Below are positions 6,834 to 15,445 of a stretch of 33,963 bases of DNA, in pieces (within the stretch, counting starts at the first letter, position 1; each line of letters opens with the position of its first letter). The stretch is from the NCBI GenBank assembly GCA_947462535.1, contig CANHPN010000023.1, forward strand, positions 1-33,963, written 5' to 3'. Under the pieces are notes generated by a model. It searched no databases and was not told the origin of the DNA. It saw only the letters and a program-made list of their open reading frames with translations. The position numbers and the translations under genes were made by a program. This DNA is from Akkermansiaceae bacterium (GTDB lineage Bacteria; Verrucomicrobiota; Verrucomicrobiia; Verrucomicrobiales; Akkermansiaceae).

Positions 6834-6950
6834 TTAAGAATTTTGAACCGCAGATGATCGCAGATACACGCAGATGAAGAACCCAGATAAAGACTAAGTT
6901 TTCATCCAATCCATCTGCGTTCATCCTGTCCATCTGCGGTTGAATTCTCT
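6834..6950. repeat. Large imperfect inverted repeat (GCAGATG words)
   Basis: The left arm (6834-6878) contains ttgaaccgcagatg and acgcagatg. The right arm (6909-6950) contains catctgcgttcatcc and catctgcggttgaattc. The arms are reverse complements with a few mismatches and are separated by about 30 AT-rich bases. On RNA this would fold into one long hairpin of roughly 40 bp. No open frame is inside, so it is a candidate small non-autonomous repeat rather than a gene. Confidence 0.7.
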
Positions 6951-6982
6951 TAATTTATATGCCTATCCTGAAAGTGTTGGGC

Positions 6983-7065
6983 GAGACGCCCACGCTCCTT
7001 GAAGCCCAGCGCGCCAGCCCCTCCGTTTCCTCCGTTACCTTCTGTAAAAAATTCAAAATCCAAAA
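6983..7065 (+). repeat. 80-bp spacer unit, copy 3
   Basis: Same unit as 5042-5120 and 6418-6491, with gaagcccagcgcgccagc and ttaccttctgtaaaaaattc. It lies 86 bases before the glycosyltransferase start. Confidence 0.85.
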
Positions 7066-7150
7066 TCCCTCTTCCTCCGCGCCTTGGCGGTAAAATCTTC
7101 TTCCTGATTTCAGCTTTCCATTTTCCCAATATCAGCGCTACCAAAAAGCC

Positions 7151-7864
7151 ATGAACCCTGTCGAAATCCCAGCCCGCTGCCTTGGTGTCGTCATCCCCGT
7201 TTACAACGAGGAAAAAACCCTCCACATCATCGTCGGAAAAGTCCTCGCCCGGCCCGAAGTCGGCGAACTCGTCATGGTCAATGATTGCTCCTCGGACGGC
7301 ACCTGGCAAACCATGCAGGATCTCGCGAAGACCGACGACCGCATCCGCATCTTTACCCACGAGGTCAATCAAGGCAAAGGAGCCGCCCTGCGCACCGGAT
7401 TCCAACACGTGAATTCCGAGATCATCATCATCCAGGACGCCGACCTCGAATACGACCCCGACGAATACCCCAAGCTCCTGATGCCCATCCTCACCGGCCG
7501 CGCCGACGTCGTATTCGGTTCGCGCTTTCTTGGCTCCGGCATGCACCGCGTGCTCTATTACTGGCACTCCATCGGCAACCAGTTCCTCACGGTTCTCTCG
7601 AACATGTTCACTAACCTTAACCTCACCGACATGGAGACCTGTTATAAGGTATTCAGGCGGGAGATCCTGAGGAAAATCACCATCGAGGAAAACCGTTTTG
7701 GCTTCGAGCCGGAAATCACCGCCAAAGTGGCGCGGCTGAGGGTGCCGCTTTACGAGGTCTCCATTTCCTACTACGGCCGCACCTATGAGGAAGGTAAAAA
7801 AATCGGCTGGAAAGACGGTGTCCGTGCGGTCTGGTGCATTCTCAAATACAACGTTTTCCGTTAA
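7151..7864 (+). CDS. Glycosyltransferase family 2 (polyprenyl-phosphate sugar transferase-like)
   Basis: 237 aa, one GT-A domain without a membrane anchor. Landmarks: [12 protein letters not shown] (residues 13-24), VNDCSSDGT (43-51), [13 protein letters not shown] (72-84), and the metal-binding [13 protein letters not shown] (95-107). The pattern is that of dolichol/undecaprenyl-phosphate mannose or glucose synthases, which charge a lipid-linked sugar at the inner face of the membrane. Members of this subgroup usually supply lipid-linked donors for GT-C enzymes, and a GT-C-like protein is encoded nearby at 8688. The next gene follows after 13 bases. The ATG at 7151 has no Shine-Dalgarno. The sugar is unknown. 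Confidence 0.93.
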   Translation: MNPVEIPARCLGVVIPVYNEEKTLHIIVGKVLARPEVGELVMVNDCSSDGTWQTMQDLAKTDDRIRIFTHEVNQGKGAALRTGFQHVNSEIIIIQDADLEYDPDEYPKLLMPILTGRADVVFGSRFLGSGMHRVLYYWHSIGNQFLTVLSNMFTNLNLTDMETCYKVFRREILRKITIEENRFGFEPEITAKVARLRVPLYEVSISYYGRTYEEGKKIGWKDGVRAVWCILKYNVFR

Positions 7865-7877
7865 CAACCATCACCCT

Positions 7878-8591
7878 ATGAACAAACCAAATGAAGCGGC
7901 GGCAACCGAAGATTTTGAATTCGCGGCCTTATCCGAGGCTGAGAACTATCGTCGCGCCATCGTCTCGGAATTCGCACCGTTCCTCAAGGACCGCATTCTT
8001 GAGATCGGTGCCGGCATTGGCCAGATCAGTCAGGCAATCCTTCAGTTGCCAGACGTGCGGGAACTGGTCGGCGTGGAACCGGACGAGAGATTCCAGCAGG
8101 GCTTCCGCCAACGTCTTCCCGAGACACGGCTCGTTGAAGGTACGGCCGCCAATCTCGCCCCTGGTGAAACCTTCAACGGAGCCATCATGGTCAACGTCCT
8201 CGAACACATCGAACATGACTTCGATGAGTTGGTCCGGCTCCATGACATCCTGAGACCGTCCGGTGGCCACATCTGCCTGTTGGTCCCGGCCCGGCAGGAA
8301 CTTTATTCCGATCTCGATGCGCACTTCGGGCATTTCCGCCGCTACAGCCGCACCGATCTGCGGGAAAAGCTCCTGGCCGCCGGCTTCACCATCCGCAGGG
8401 TCGATTACTTCAATTTCATCGGATACTTCGCCTGGCTTGTCCGCTTCCGCCTGATGCGCGGCATGAGCTTCGACATCAACCAGGTTCGCCTCTTCGACCG
8501 CAGGCTTCTGCCAGTAGGTCATTGGATCGAGTCCAATGTAGTCCGCCCGCCCATCGGGCAGAGCGTCATTGCCGTGGCCACGGCGGTTTGA
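7878..8591 (+). CDS. Class I SAM-dependent methyltransferase
   Basis: 237 aa from the ATG at 7878; an in-frame extension upstream would run into the glycosyltransferase gene and is rejected. Motif I is ILEIGAGIGQISQAI (residues 40-54), the acidic end of strand 2 is in LVGVEPDE, and motif II/III includes IMVNVLEHIEHD and the post-motif LRPSGGHICLLVPA. This is the Methyltransf_11/23 type often fused to, or next to, GT2 genes in polysaccharide loci. It follows the GT2 gene by 13 bases and is probably co-transcribed. The substrate (sugar, lipid carrier or small molecule) cannot be told from sequence. Confidence 0.92.
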   Translation: MNKPNEAAATEDFEFAALSEAENYRRAIVSEFAPFLKDRILEIGAGIGQISQAILQLPDVRELVGVEPDERFQQGFRQRLPETRLVEGTAANLAPGETFNGAIMVNVLEHIEHDFDELVRLHDILRPSGGHICLLVPARQELYSDLDAHFGHFRRYSRTDLREKLLAAGFTIRRVDYFNFIGYFAWLVRFRLMRGMSFDINQVRLFDRRLLPVGHWIESNVVRPPIGQSVIAVATAV

Positions 8592-8610
8592 TTTTCGGCT
8601 GCAACCAGCG

Positions 8611-8628
8611 TTGGCGGGTGTCCGCCAA
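8611..8628 (+). terminator. Hairpin after the methyltransferase gene, weak terminator candidate
   Basis: ttggcgg (8611-8617) pairs exactly with ccgccaa (8622-8628) around a 4-base loop, 20 bases past the stop codon. No T-tract follows, so termination is uncertain. Confidence 0.3.
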
Positions 8629-8687
8629 TTGCCTGGCTTCTCGCTGTCTCCGCCATTGGATTCATGATCTAGTTCGGTCCCATTTCC

Positions 8688-10562
8688 ATGTCTAATTCCA
8701 CACATCCCGTAGCTTGGCCTCTCGGCCTGAGACTGGCGGCCATCTGGCTGGTGTTTGTCGCCTGGAGTTCCTGCGCGGGTTGGATCCTTTCATGGTCCGG
8801 CCAGTTGAACAGGACCGGCTATCTCGTCGCGCTAATCCCTCTGGCATTTGCCTCAGCGATACTCTGGAAAAAGACTGCGGGCGGGGAGTTCACCCTTCCC
8901 CGTTTGCGTCAGTTATTCCAAAGACCTGCGGTTGCCGCCTGGTTGTTGGTCGCCCTCATCTCTCTGGTTGGAGGCATCCTGTATGCGCCATCCAATTACG
9001 ACGCCTTGTCATACCGTCTGCCTAGGATTCTTTACTGGTGGCAGGAGAGCCGCTGGCACTGGCTGGAGGACGCGGACTCCCGCATGAACTTCGTAGGCAC
9101 CGGATTCGAGTGGCAGATGCTTCCGTTGATCATCTTTTCAGGTGGAGACCGCCTGCTCTTCCTGCTCAACTGGCTGCCCTTCCTGCTTTTTCCGGCTCTC
9201 ACCTTCCACGCGCTCAGGACATGCGCGGTTGGAAATTCCACCGCCGCGCGATGGATGTGGATTCTGCCGCTCTGCTACGGTTTCGTGCTCCAGGCATCGA
9301 GCATCGGCAACGATGGTCTCGGCGGCATTCTGGTGGTCGCCTCGCTCGCTTTTTCCGGTCTTGCCGAAAAACGCCGCTCGTTGGCCGCGCTGGTTCTCGC
9401 CGCGATCGCGGCCGCCGCGCTCACCGGGCTGAAGTCGTCCAACCTCCCGCTCATGCTGCCGCTGGGCTTCTTCTGGCTCAAGGCCGCATGGCGCATGCGC
9501 AGCGACATTCGCGGATGGAGCCTTCCTCCCAGCTTCGCCGCCATCCTCCTCACCAGCTTTGTTCCCATGGCGGTCCTCAACCAAGTGCATTGTGGAAACT
9601 GGGCAGGGGATCCCCAGAACAGCTTCGCAGTCAGAGTCACCAAACCCCTGCCAGGGATCACAGGAAACACCTTCAATCTCTTGATAGGTTCGATGGAACT
9701 GCCCGTTCTTCCCCTCTCGGCCGAAACCAAGAGGAGCATCAGATCCCATCTCGAGGGCGAGCATTCCCTGACTTCCTACGTCCAGTCGGGCTTCCCCCGC
9801 TTCAGGCCGGGTCTGGGTGGGGAAATCCCCATGGAAGAAGGTTCCGGTGTGGGCCTTGGAGCAACCCTGCTCCTTGCTGCGCATTTCCTCCAGCGCCGCC
9901 GATCCGTGTCCTCGATGACGATTCCATGGATTGCCTTGGGAGCCACCGCCGTGAGCGTGGCGGCCTACATGGCGAAAATGGGTAGTGAGAGCACTGCGCG
10001 GCTGATGCTTCCCTATTACCCGCTGATGGTCGCGGCCCTTCTCGCCGTCACAAAACGGCATTCTCCACGCTCCGCATGGATGCGCGCCTCATACGCGTGC
10101 CTGCCGCTGCTGTGCCTCATGCCGGGCTTGATTCTCAATCCGAACCGCCCGCTCATTCCGCTTTCCACCCTGGCGGAAATTCCGGCGGTTCCCGATGGCG
10201 TCCGGACCCGCATCCTCAAGCTCGACGAGGCCTACTCGTCACGCAGCGATTCTCTCCATGCGATCCGTGCGGATCTTCCCAAAGACTGCACGACCATCGG
10301 CTTTGCCGGCGGGCCCACCCAATCCGCCTATTCCCTGTTCAAACCGTTTGGAACACGCCGCGTGGTCGAAGTGAACCGCGCGAACGTGGAGTCCTTCGAA
10401 TGGCTGGTAGCCGCCCCAACCGGCATCAACGAACGCATCGCAAAATCGTGGGATGAGTGGCTTCCCGGCTCGCCATACGAAGTGGCCGGCAAGTATCGGA
10501 TCACCTTCACCGCCCAAGTCGGCCCCGAGGACTGGTATCTGCTGCGCCGAAAGCGCGAATGA
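8688..10562 (+). CDS. Polytopic GT-C-like glycosyltransferase (putative)
   Basis: 624 aa with roughly 10-12 hydrophobic segments. After the second or third segment comes PSNYDALSYRLPRILYWW (residues 101-118). It resembles the first extracytoplasmic loop of GT-C sugar transferases, where an aspartate near a Y-H/R-LPR block is catalytic. A soluble C-terminal part starts around residue 480. GT-C enzymes use lipid-phosphate sugars to glycosylate acceptors outside the membrane; the GT2 at 7151 could make such a donor. The start ATG at 8688 follows a pyrimidine stretch (cggtcccatttcc) without a ribosome-binding site. The family call rests on topology and this single motif. Confidence 0.7.
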   Translation: MSNSTHPVAWPLGLRLAAIWLVFVAWSSCAGWILSWSGQLNRTGYLVALIPLAFASAILWKKTAGGEFTLPRLRQLFQRPAVAAWLLVALISLVGGILYAPSNYDALSYRLPRILYWWQESRWHWLEDADSRMNFVGTGFEWQMLPLIIFSGGDRLLFLLNWLPFLLFPALTFHALRTCAVGNSTAARWMWILPLCYGFVLQASSIGNDGLGGILVVASLAFSGLAEKRRSLAALVLAAIAAAALTGLKSSNLPLMLPLGFFWLKAAWRMRSDIRGWSLPPSFAAILLTSFVPMAVLNQVHCGNWAGDPQNSFAVRVTKPLPGITGNTFNLLIGSMELPVLPLSAETKRSIRSHLEGEHSLTSYVQSGFPRFRPGLGGEIPMEEGSGVGLGATLLLAAHFLQRRRSVSSMTIPWIALGATAVSVAAYMAKMGSESTARLMLPYYPLMVAALLAVTKRHSPRSAWMRASYACLPLLCLMPGLILNPNRPLIPLSTLAEIPAVPDGVRTRILKLDEAYSSRSDSLHAIRADLPKDCTTIGFAGGPTQSAYSLFKPFGTRRVVEVNRANVESFEWLVAAPTGINERIAKSWDEWLPGSPYEVAGKYRITFTAQVGPEDWYLLRRKRE

Positions 10563-10597
10563 CAAGTTGGTGCCGCACCGCCAGGAGCGCACCACCT

Positions 10598-10660
10598 CCG
10601 ACCTCCGACCTCCGCTCCTCGACCTCTTCTCTCAGCTTTTTAGCTTTTTAGCTTTTACCC
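10598..10660 (+). repeat. Leader word repeats (GACCTCC and TTTTTAGC)
   Basis: cctccgacctccgacctccgc followed by tcagctttttagctttttagc, ending a few bases before the ATG at 10666. Both word types recur before other genes in this window. Confidence 0.7.
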
Positions 10661-10665
10661 CACAA

Positions 10666-12171
10666 ATGCTCAACGCCCGCTCCATCCAAGGCATCGTCAC
10701 CCTCGCCATCGGCATGTTCCTCGCCATCTGGCTGGGAATGGCGATTGTCACCGACCAGCTTGAAACCCTGGTGAAGATCGCTGGGGCCGCCTTGCTGATT
10801 GCCGCCGCCTTCCTTGGCAGGCGCGTCTGGCTGATGTTCATCTTCATGGCTTCAGCCAACGTGGTGCTTTACCGCTGGTTCGGAACAACCGAGATGGGGC
10901 AGGTGCTTTTCATCGCCTATTGCTCACTTCTGTTCCTGATGAGGAAACTGAAATACCAGGTGCGATTCACCGAATTGGAAGTCTGGGCCATGCTCATCAT
11001 CGCCTGTATCGCGCAGGCCTACATCCGCCATCCCGTGGGCCTCAACGTCTTAGGTGCGGGCAACGTCGGCGGACGCCCTTATGTGACGCTGGGCCTTTGC
11101 GTCATCAGCAGCGCCATTCTCTCCACCCTGATCGTTCCTCCCAAGGAACTCAAATGGGCGCTGGGACTTTCGCTTGTTGGCAGCCTCCTCGGCATCCCAC
11201 TGCAGGTAGCTCGCTACGGCAGCCTTGCCAACATGTCAGGGGGCGAGGTTCAAATCGAAGGTAGCCGCATTCCCACCTTCGCAGCCATCGGCAAGTTTTT
11301 GGCGCAGTGGCTCAACAGCCGCTTGTCCCCTCTGCGCGCCTGCATCCACCCTCTGTGGCTGATGGTGCTGTTGGCCAGCCTCGCCTTCTCCGCCGCCAGC
11401 GGCTACCGCAATGCGGTGGCGGATGTCGGTTTAATCTACATCGCCGGCATTTGCTATCATGGCGGCTTCAAGTCGTTTTTCGCTTCGATGATCATGGGAG
11501 CCTTCGGTCTTACGCTGCTCGCCCTCATCAATCTCAACTTTCCGCTGCCCGGGAATATCCAGCGCGCGCTGTCACCGCTCCCAGGCGCTTGGGAAGAGCG
11601 ATACATCAAGGGCGGAGACCAATCCACCGAATGGCGGGTGGAGATGTGGAAGGAAGCCCTCTTCACCGACCGCTGGATTTCAGACAAATGGCTGGGAGAT
11701 GGCATCGGCGTGTCGGCGGAACAACTCCAGCGGCAGGTCAATCTCAGAGGCGGTGGCGGCGTCTCCGCCGGCGGGCTCACCGAACAGCAAGTCACCATGC
11801 TCGAGCTTGGAAGCTATCACAGCGGGCCAGTCCACAGCGTCCGGATGGTCGGCTACGTGGGTTTGATCATCCTGCTTCTGGCGATGTTCCGTCTGGCCGT
11901 CCATGCCCACCGGCAGATTGTCCGCTGTAAAGGCACGGAGTGGTTCCCCGTCGCGCTGTTTTTCGGTATTCCGCTCATCACCCAGCCGTTCTTCTTCGCT
12001 TTCATCTTCGGAGAATACAACACCGCCGTCGCGCAAGCCTTGTTCGGCATGGCCATGATCCGACTCTTGGAACGCAATTTGCCCCTTCCTGCCTGGAAGA
12101 AAACTGAGCGCCTGCCATATTTGCTGCAAACCCATCGGGAACGGATGGCGCAAAACACGAAGGAAGCGTGA
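10666..12171 (+). CDS. O-antigen ligase / Wzy polymerase-like membrane protein
   Basis: 501 aa from the ATG at 10666; the open frame upstream of it overlaps the previous gene in another frame and crosses leader repeats, so it is not used. About ten to twelve membrane segments are visible. A long hydrophilic loop between residues of about 300 and 400 contains EERYIKGGDQSTEWRVEMW and then SYHSGPVHSVRMVGYVGL. This is reminiscent of the His-rich loop plus G-x-x-G-L segment (H-N-x-L...G-x-x-G) of O-antigen ligases and polymerases. Such proteins join or polymerise lipid-linked oligosaccharides in the periplasm. Its place just ahead of a Wzx-like flippase supports the role. Ligase and polymerase cannot be told apart here. 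Confidence 0.75.
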   Translation: MLNARSIQGIVTLAIGMFLAIWLGMAIVTDQLETLVKIAGAALLIAAAFLGRRVWLMFIFMASANVVLYRWFGTTEMGQVLFIAYCSLLFLMRKLKYQVRFTELEVWAMLIIACIAQAYIRHPVGLNVLGAGNVGGRPYVTLGLCVISSAILSTLIVPPKELKWALGLSLVGSLLGIPLQVARYGSLANMSGGEVQIEGSRIPTFAAIGKFLAQWLNSRLSPLRACIHPLWLMVLLASLAFSAASGYRNAVADVGLIYIAGICYHGGFKSFFASMIMGAFGLTLLALINLNFPLPGNIQRALSPLPGAWEERYIKGGDQSTEWRVEMWKEALFTDRWISDKWLGDGIGVSAEQLQRQVNLRGGGGVSAGGLTEQQVTMLELGSYHSGPVHSVRMVGYVGLIILLLAMFRLAVHAHRQIVRCKGTEWFPVALFFGIPLITQPFFFAFIFGEYNTAVAQALFGMAMIRLLERNLPLPAWKKTERLPYLLQTHRERMAQNTKEA

Positions 12172-12425
12172 GGGGTGGTAGATCAGAGGTCAGAGGGCCA
12201 TGCGGCAGGAAAGTGAGCGCGGTGGTGTTAATTTTGAATTTTGAATGTTAAATTTTGAATACTGAAGAATGGATCCTGCAAATGCCCGTAGTCTCATCTC
12301 ATCCAAAATTAAAAATTAAAAATCAAAAACCCCTCTTCTTGCGCCCTCTGCGCCTTGTTCAAATTTTTTCTCATCCAGAATCCAAAATTAAAAATTAAAA
12401 ATCGCTTCCGCCCTCCGCCCTCCGC
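12172..12425. repeat. Spacer with ATTTTGAAT/ATTAAAAATT words
   Basis: No gene seen. Holds attttgaattttgaatgtt words (12230-12258), the 17-base ctgaagaatggatcctg (12262-12278, identical to 22135-22151), aaattaaaaattaaaaatc twice (12305-12325, 12384-12402), and a decayed gcgccctctgcgccttg element (12341-12360). It ends in cgccctccgccctccgc directly before the next ATG. Confidence 0.75.
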
Positions 12426-13988
12426 ATGTCTTCCCCGCGCAAAACCCTTCTCACCCGCGGGGTCATTTTCGGTTATGGCGCGCTGATCACCCAGATCTTC
12501 TACTCCCTCGCCTCCATCCCGCTGGCGCTCTCCTATCTGAGCAAGGAGCAGTTCGGCTTGTGGAGCCTTATCACCACGCTCACATCCTACCTGCAATTGC
12601 TGGAATTCGGCATGAGCAACGCCTTCGGTCGGCATTTGTTCGAGTGTCGGGACACCAAAGAGGACGGTCGTTACGGCCGTCTTTTTGTCGCCAGCCTCAT
12701 CGGCACCGGCCTGGCGGCGCTGCTCATCGTGGTGCTCGGCACCTTGGGTTCACTGATCGCCGCGCCTGTCTTCCAGATTCCCGGGAACCTGCGCGCCGAT
12801 TTCCAGTGGCTGATGATCGGCAACGTCCTGATCGTCGGCGCCTCGGTGGCGATCCGGATGCTTGGAACCCCGCTCTGCATTCACCAGCGGCACGATCTCA
12901 TCCAACTTTCGCAGATTGGCGTCTATGTGGTCCTCTACGGCGTTCTGCATTACGGTTTTCATGCCGGCTGGGGACTTTACGCCATGCTGGCGAACGTGGG
13001 GGCCGGGTTCCTGTGGAGTCTGGTTTACTCTTTGGTCTCATGCAGCATGCTCAAGCTCTATCCTCCCAAAGGGACTTGGAAGGCACCTGATCGCGCCGAG
13101 TGTCTTTCGGTGCTGCGCTACTCACGGGACCTCTTCGTCGTGCAGATTGGCACCCAACTTGCCAACGGCATGCCCATGTTGCTGCTGCCGCGACTGCTGG
13201 GGCTTGAAGCCGCCGGAATCTGGGCCGTCAGCACCCGCCCCTTCAATATCCTCAGGCAGGTGGTCGGCAAACCCTGCGAATACAGCATCCCCATGCTTTG
13301 CGAGATGTATGTCAAAGGCGAGCCGCGCCGCATGGCGGTGCGCTGGACCCACGTCACCCAATTGGTCACCGCAGTGGCGGCCTGCATCTTCGCCGTTGGC
13401 GCGGCCAACAACCACTCGTTCATCCGGCTCTGGGTGGGTGAGCACATGGCGTGGCACACCTCCAACGACTGGCTGGCAGCCTTGTTTTTTTTCACCAGCC
13501 TGCTGGTCACTTCCCTGTTCGGCATGGTGGGCTTCCGCAAGCACTTCGGCCACATCCGCTTTGCCCCGTTTGCCGAGGCGGCGCTAATCGCCCTCAACGC
13601 ATGGTGGATGACCCCGCTGTGGGGAATCGGCGGACTGCTGGGGGCCGCCGTCATCTCCCAACTGCTCGTCCGGGTATCCTTTGGACTGATCCATTTCGCC
13701 CAGATCTCCGAAACCCAAGTCCGCTGGCTGGTGCGCGAGGCGCTGCTGAGACCGCTTCTGGTGCTGCCCCTCAGCGCCGCCGCCGCCTGGACCTGCGCCA
13801 ATCTCCACACCCTGCTGCCCGGCTACGCCGGCCTGCTGCTCGCCGCCAGCGCCGGCACCCTCCTGTCCGGAACCCTTGTGATCTTCCTCGGTGTCTCCGC
13901 CGACGTCCGCAACGAGCTCTTGCAGATGCTTCTCAAGCCACTGGGAAAATTCAGAAAACTAGGGCGTGACGGCCCCGCAGCCCCGTGA
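12426..13988 (+). CDS. Wzx-like polysaccharide flippase (MOP superfamily)
   Basis: 520 aa with about 12-14 predicted membrane helices spread over the full length. The N-terminus shows the family start: RGVIFGYGALITQIFYSLASIPLAL, then LSKEQFGLWSLITTLTSYLQLLEFG and the conserved G-x-x-N-A-F block (MSNAFGRHLFE). This matches the MATE/MOP-type polysaccharide biosynthesis proteins that flip undecaprenyl-linked repeat units across the inner membrane. Together with the polymerase/ligase-like protein before it, it suggests a Wzx/Wzy-type pathway. The ATG at 12426 follows a run of pyrimidines (cgccctccgccctccgc), not a Shine-Dalgarno. No close functional assignment (substrate) can be made. Confidence 0.9.
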   Translation: MSSPRKTLLTRGVIFGYGALITQIFYSLASIPLALSYLSKEQFGLWSLITTLTSYLQLLEFGMSNAFGRHLFECRDTKEDGRYGRLFVASLIGTGLAALLIVVLGTLGSLIAAPVFQIPGNLRADFQWLMIGNVLIVGASVAIRMLGTPLCIHQRHDLIQLSQIGVYVVLYGVLHYGFHAGWGLYAMLANVGAGFLWSLVYSLVSCSMLKLYPPKGTWKAPDRAECLSVLRYSRDLFVVQIGTQLANGMPMLLLPRLLGLEAAGIWAVSTRPFNILRQVVGKPCEYSIPMLCEMYVKGEPRRMAVRWTHVTQLVTAVAACIFAVGAANNHSFIRLWVGEHMAWHTSNDWLAALFFFTSLLVTSLFGMVGFRKHFGHIRFAPFAEAALIALNAWWMTPLWGIGGLLGAAVISQLLVRVSFGLIHFAQISETQVRWLVREALLRPLLVLPLSAAAAWTCANLHTLLPGYAGLLLAASAGTLLSGTLVIFLGVSADVRNELLQMLLKPLGKFRKLGRDGPAAP

Positions 13989-14158
13989 TTATTTCTTCAC
14001 AGAATCCGCCTGTTTTCACGAACAGAGATTGGTCTGCCATCCGACGGCAACGCCGGTGATGCTTTAGAATTGAGAAAGATTGGGGGCGAAGCGGCTTATC
14101 CTTCACTCTTACTGCAACTCCGTCCTCCGTCCTCTGGCTTCCGACTTCTTCTTCCTCC

Positions 14159-15301
14159 ATGCGTCTCGCCCTCTGCCTTGAATGTCCTCTTAATCAACAC
14201 GGTGGCGTTGAAGTGCTGGTTCGCGCGCTGATCGAGGGACTACACGAAAAGTTCGAACTCTTCCTCGTTTCCGAGGATTCCTGGGAAACCCTGAAAGGCA
14301 GTCCGCACGGATCGATGATCCGCGGACACTTCCGCTGGAATCCGGCTGATAAATCCTCTGCTCAGATCGACCGCCTCATCGGCTGGGCAGATAAAAACCA
14401 CATCGAGCTGTTGCACTTCCATCATGGCGGCACCTACTCGTGGAATTCTCGCTCGTGGAGCCATTGCGCTATCACGCAGGTTTCAAAAGCCGGCTTCTGC
14501 TGCGTCAGCACCAACCACGGTGCCTTTGGCTTCTGGCTCTTCGTGGGAGCACAGCGCTCGTTGCCCTACCGCCTCCTAGCGTTGTGCTTGTGCTGGCCCG
14601 CCAAACTCCGTCAAGTCGCCGCTGGCGAATGGGAGGCCACCGTGTCACAACACGACTATCACGCCGTGCGCCGCTGGTTCTTCCCGTTGAAATCCCGCTT
14701 CCGCCAGATCTATCACTCGATCCTCGACGAATCCGCACTGCCGGATCTTTCGAAAAGAAACATTATCCTTTGCCTCGGTACCGTCGGCAATCGCAAAGGT
14801 CAGCCCTTTCTCGTCGAAGCTTTTGCACAAGTCGCAGCGGAGTTCCCGGACTGGCAGCTTGTCATCGCCGGCCGCCATGCGGGCGACGATGCTCCACGGC
14901 AGATGCTTGATGCCATTGCACTCCACGATCTTACCGAGCGTGTGGAAGTTCTCACCCAGGTATCCGATACGCTCGCCAGACAACTCCTCGCTGAGGCAGC
15001 TATTTTCGCCATGCCCTCGCTCGCCGAAGGCCTCGGTCTCTCGCTTCAAGAAGCTCTCTACGGCCGCGCCGCCTGCATCGGCTCCCGCATCGGCGGCATC
15101 CCGGACCTCATTCTCCACGAAAACACCGGCCTGCTCGTTCCTCCTGCCGATCCTCCCGCCCTCGCCGCAGGTCTTCGCCGCCTCATGGCGGATTATGCCT
15201 TACGCCGACGCCTTGGCGAAAATGGCCGACGCCACGTCTTGGACAGCGGCATGACCCGTGAAGGAATGATCGAGCGGCACGCCGCCCTCTACCAAAGGTA
15301 G
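14159..15301 (+). CDS. Glycosyltransferase family 4
   Basis: 380 aa, GT-B fold. The N-terminal domain starts LALCLECPLNQHGGVEVLVRALI (glycine loop near residue 15). The C-terminal domain has ILCLGTVGNRKGQPFLVEAF (about 203-222), LVIAGRH, and the donor-site block LAEGLGLSLQEALYG (288-302) with the E-x7-E motif (E290/E298), then IGGIPDLI and TGLLVPP. GT4 enzymes transfer sugars from nucleotide donors with retention. The stop TAG (15299-15301) is supplied by the GTAGGGC start of a REP-like element. The leader is a pyrimidine run (cgacttcttcttcctcc) without a ribosome-binding site. Confidence 0.94.
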   Translation: MRLALCLECPLNQHGGVEVLVRALIEGLHEKFELFLVSEDSWETLKGSPHGSMIRGHFRWNPADKSSAQIDRLIGWADKNHIELLHFHHGGTYSWNSRSWSHCAITQVSKAGFCCVSTNHGAFGFWLFVGAQRSLPYRLLALCLCWPAKLRQVAAGEWEATVSQHDYHAVRRWFFPLKSRFRQIYHSILDESALPDLSKRNIILCLGTVGNRKGQPFLVEAFAQVAAEFPDWQLVIAGRHAGDDAPRQMLDAIALHDLTERVEVLTQVSDTLARQLLAEAAIFAMPSLAEGLGLSLQEALYGRAACIGSRIGGIPDLILHENTGLLVPPADPPALAAGLRRLMADYALRRRLGENGRRHVLDSGMTREGMIERHAALYQR

Positions 15302-15350
15302 GGCGCGAGCCGCCGCGCTCCGCCCACTTGTCGCCAACGGCGCGAGATGC
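15298..15350 (+). repeat. REP-like palindromic element, + orientation, at a stop codon
   Basis: Starts gtagggcgcgagccgcc and runs through ccgcccacttgtcgcc to ggcgcgaga. Its second to fourth bases are the TAG stop of the preceding glycosyltransferase gene. Related copies occur at 5407, 20666, 21315, 22938, 23755, 29804, 29885, 29946 and 31121. Confidence 0.8.
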
Positions 15351-15445
15351 CAAAACTAAGCGAAAGCACTGCCCCCTGTGGTGCCGTTTCACCCACATCC
15401 TCTAACGCTCGGAGCGGAACACCACAACCCTGCCTTCTCACCAGC

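Larger units (their letters stand above)
6297..7150. repeat. Gene-free spacer: mosaic of dispersed repeats
   Basis: No credible gene seen over about 850 bases. Contents in order: ctgaatc tandem repeat; gtcccggctccgcgtccc element (6340-6400; its first 28 bases match 4981-5008); 80-bp unit copy 2 (6418-6491); gctgaaacgctgaaacgctg (about 6627-6650, the reverse-strand form of the TTCAGC words); short copy of the 80-bp unit (6687-6742); gcgtcccttggcgacct element (6752-6790); a large imperfect inverted repeat (6834-6950); 80-bp unit copy 3 (6983-7065); and TTCAGC words (7106-7120) just ahead of the glycosyltransferase gene. Confidence 0.8.
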
